Part shown: positions 62,625 through 64,000 of the stretch, in pieces | Layout of the letters: each line of letters opens with the position of its first letter | Numbering within the stretch: position 1 is the first letter of the stretch | NCBI GenBank assembly: GCA_025359565.1 | Contig: JANYFY010000025.1 | Coordinates: forward strand, 169,376 to 233,375 | Source of the DNA: Gammaproteobacteria bacterium | GTDB lineage: Bacteria; Pseudomonadota; Gammaproteobacteria; Steroidobacterales; Steroidobacteraceae | Length of the DNA stretch: 64,000 nucleotides | Reading direction: 5' to 3' | Program-made: the position numbers and the translations under genes | Notes under the pieces: generated by a model | Database searches by the model: none | Told to the model about the DNA's origin: nothing | What the model saw: the letters and a program-made list of their open reading frames with translations, nothing else

Positions 62625-64000
62625 CCGATTGAGGCGGCATGGTCACCTCCATCCGCAAGGCATTATTCTCGAGAGCGATCGGCTGAGGCTCTCTATTCAG
62701 ACACGAGGCGGACTTAAGTTCGGCGACCATCGAGCCAGTCAGATAGTCCGGTTTGCCCATCTCTTCCCAACGACGCTTGGCGTTGGCGTGTTCGAGATCG
62801 ATACGTTTAATTGTTGCTCCAGTAACAGATTTCGCGTTCTTAAGCACTAAGGAGACAGACTCTTCCTTGATTGGATGGCGCGGCAGGGCAAAATTCGTGA
62901 GCATTATAGTTGCACGGTGAGCGTCGCGCGCTAACCAGGCATCGACCGTTGGATGCTTACCTTCTAAGGCAATCATTTCAGTACCGAGTGCGTGCAGCAA
63001 TTCAAACGCACGATACGAAGGCTTGGCGATGCCGTGAATGTTGAGCAGCCCAAACCCGCCGTGAAAGGGTACCGAAGGAAAGTAATTTTCTTCGAAAATA
63101 TCGGAGAACGTCCAATAGCTGTACCCCTGCACCAAACCGTTGGCCTCCAGCACCGTTTTGACGATAAATGCCGCGGCGTACGGCTCGTCGTGCATCGCAT
63201 CGCGCGAATTCGACGATGTGCACCACTCGGTGTAGTAGACAGGTATATTTCCGGCTTTGGTGCGTACCTCCCGTGCTTCTGTTCGCAATACACTTCGTGT
63301 GCTTTCCGAAAGCTGCTTCTCGGTATCATCTCCGGGGTGCCCAAATGAGTCGGTCGGATAATGGTGAGTGGAAATAAAGTCGGCGGGCAACGAATTGGAA
63401 CGACAAAAGGCCAGGAACTCCTCAATCCAGGCATTTGTGGCAGTGGCGGGTCCGCCGACTTTGAGTGCGCTATCAACACCTTTGATCGCTTCTACCGTGT
63501 ATCGGTAAAGCTTAAAATAATCGCTTTGCTTACCACTGCCGAACGCGGTCAAGTTGGGTTCGTTCCATACTTCGAAGAACCATTGCCGCACTTCTTCCAC
63601 GCCATAGTGTTCGACCCAATGCTGCACCAATTTACGAATTAATGTCGACCACATCGTGTAATCTTGGGGGGCCGTTACGTTCGCCTCGTAATGGAACACA
63701 GTTTTCTCGCCGGAGGCTAGCACGCGCGGCATGAAGCTTAATTCGACGAAAGGTTTCATGCCAATGGAAAGCAAGAAATCAAATATTTGATCGGCATTGA
63801 AAAACGAATAAAATAATGTTTTTCCTTCGCCCACAAGTGTGCCCATGTCATCGCAGAGGATGCCGTGAAAACGCACGTGCATTATCCCGAGTTCATCATG
63901 AGCGCGCCGCAGCTGGGTTTGCCAATCCGCGCGGAGCCCGAGAGTCGCATGGCCGCTGCCAATGGTATGTTCCCAAAAATGCGGCAATGCCACGGACGCG
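62599..64000 (-). CDS. GH39 beta-xylosidase/glycosidase (5' end outside window)
   Basis: At least 466 residues, still open at the right edge. GH39 retaining glycosidase: HFWEHTIGSGHATLGLRADW, HVRFHGILCDDMGTLVG, the acid/base Glu in FFEVWNEPNLTAF and the nucleophile Glu in PVYYTEWCTSSNSRD, FISTHHYPTDSFGHP and GYSYWTFSDIFEENYFP. A beta-sandwich follows from about 350. Members release xylose or other pentoses/uronates from the non-reducing end. GTG 63993 could be used as a start, but family members have more residues before HFWEH, so the gene most likely begins beyond the window. Confidence 0.9.
   Translation of the reverse strand, partial: ASVALPHFWEHTIGSGHATLGLRADWQTQLRRAHDELGIMHVRFHGILCDDMGTLVGEGKTLFYSFFNADQIFDFLLSIGMKPFVELSFMPRVLASGEKTVFHYEANVTAPQDYTMWSTLIRKLVQHWVEHYGVEEVRQWFFEVWNEPNLTAFGSGKQSDYFKLYRYTVEAIKGVDSALKVGGPATATNAWIEEFLAFCRSNSLPADFISTHHYPTDSFGHPGDDTEKQLSESTRSVLRTEAREVRTKAGNIPVYYTEWCTSSNSRDAMHDEPYAAAFIVKTVLEANGLVQGYSYWTFSDIFEENYFPSVPFHGGFGLLNIHGIAKPSYRAFELLHALGTEMIALEGKHPTVDAWLARDAHRATIMLTNFALPRHPIKEESVSLVLKNAKSVTGATIKRIDLEHANAKRRWEEMGKPDYLTGSMVAELKSASCLNREPQPIALENNALRMEVTMPPQSVAAIEFAC

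Noticed and set aside
1..64000. CRISPR array, prophage, tRNA or rRNA genes
   Set aside because: No regularly spaced repeats, phage structural genes or tRNA/rRNA-like sequences were recognised anywhere in the window.

Overview
The window comes from a Gram-negative, probably soil or rhizosphere, proteobacterium. The evidence is two large TonB-dependent receptors, several Sec or lipoprotein signals, CPA2, MscS and SNF-type inner-membrane proteins, and many catabolic operons for aromatic, amine and sugar substrates. The gene mix looks like a gammaproteobacterium of the Steroidobacter/Nevskia sort, but that placement is inference; no rRNA, tRNA or housekeeping marker is present to settle it.

Layout. 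(1) 1-4.2 kb: end of a cation/proton antiporter, a small secreted protein, an MscS channel and a TIGR03118-type lipoprotein. (2) 4.25-10.9 kb: an eight-gene minus-strand operon (hpaG1, hpaG2, hpaE, ligA-like, ligB-like, hpaF, hpaH, hpaI) for meta-cleavage of homoprotocatechuate. It diverges from the MarR regulator hpaR across a perfect inverted repeat. Its ring-cleavage enzyme looks like a two-subunit LigAB dioxygenase, not classical HpaD. (3) 10.9-12.7 kb: a CPXCG protein, an EAL phosphodiesterase, a strong palindrome and a decayed TPR fragment. (4) 12.6-31.7 kb: a very tightly packed minus-strand run of thirteen genes, including a MarR regulator, two class III aminotransferases, an APC permease, an orphan polyamine-type binding protein, an MFS carrier, a dimethylglycine-dehydrogenase-like demethylase and a succinate-semialdehyde dehydrogenase. 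A TonB receptor and a Rieske oxygenase diverge from it. Together they suggest uptake and breakdown of an N-methylated amine or amino acid.

(5) 31.8-44.1 kb: an accessory island of decayed mobile DNA: an ISKra4 transposase with a nonsense codon and an internal deletion, a pRiA4b ORF-3-like gene, two partial IS3 copies and a Tn3 transposase remnant. The IS3 copies lie in the same orientation around a 4.7-kb cargo (FkbH-like pseudogene, alpha/beta hydrolase, methyltransferase fused to a glycoside-hydrolase-like protein). Each copy is cut at the same 49-bp sequence, so the 6-kb block is a circular permutation of one complete IS plus cargo. A large polysaccharide-lyase/GH87-like lipoprotein and a MATE fragment close the island.

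(6) 44.2-52.5 kb: a GntR regulator diverging from a seven-gene catabolic/uptake operon (AhpD-like protein, cupin, SDR, branched-chain aminotransferase, TonB receptor, secreted cyclase-family hydrolase, SNF transporter). (7) 52.5-54.55 kb: a graveyard, with a truncated hpaI paralogue abutting the broken tail of a cytochrome oxidase operon (coxC end, small membrane protein, ctaG fused to a cut cytochrome c). (8) 54.5-64 kb: sugar oxidation and glycan breakdown: GMC oxidoreductase, SDR, SMP-30 lactonase, cupin, DoxX, glyoxalase-fold protein, a disulfide-reductase homologue without its redox cysteines, a GH144-like glucanase and a GH39 glycosidase that runs off the end.
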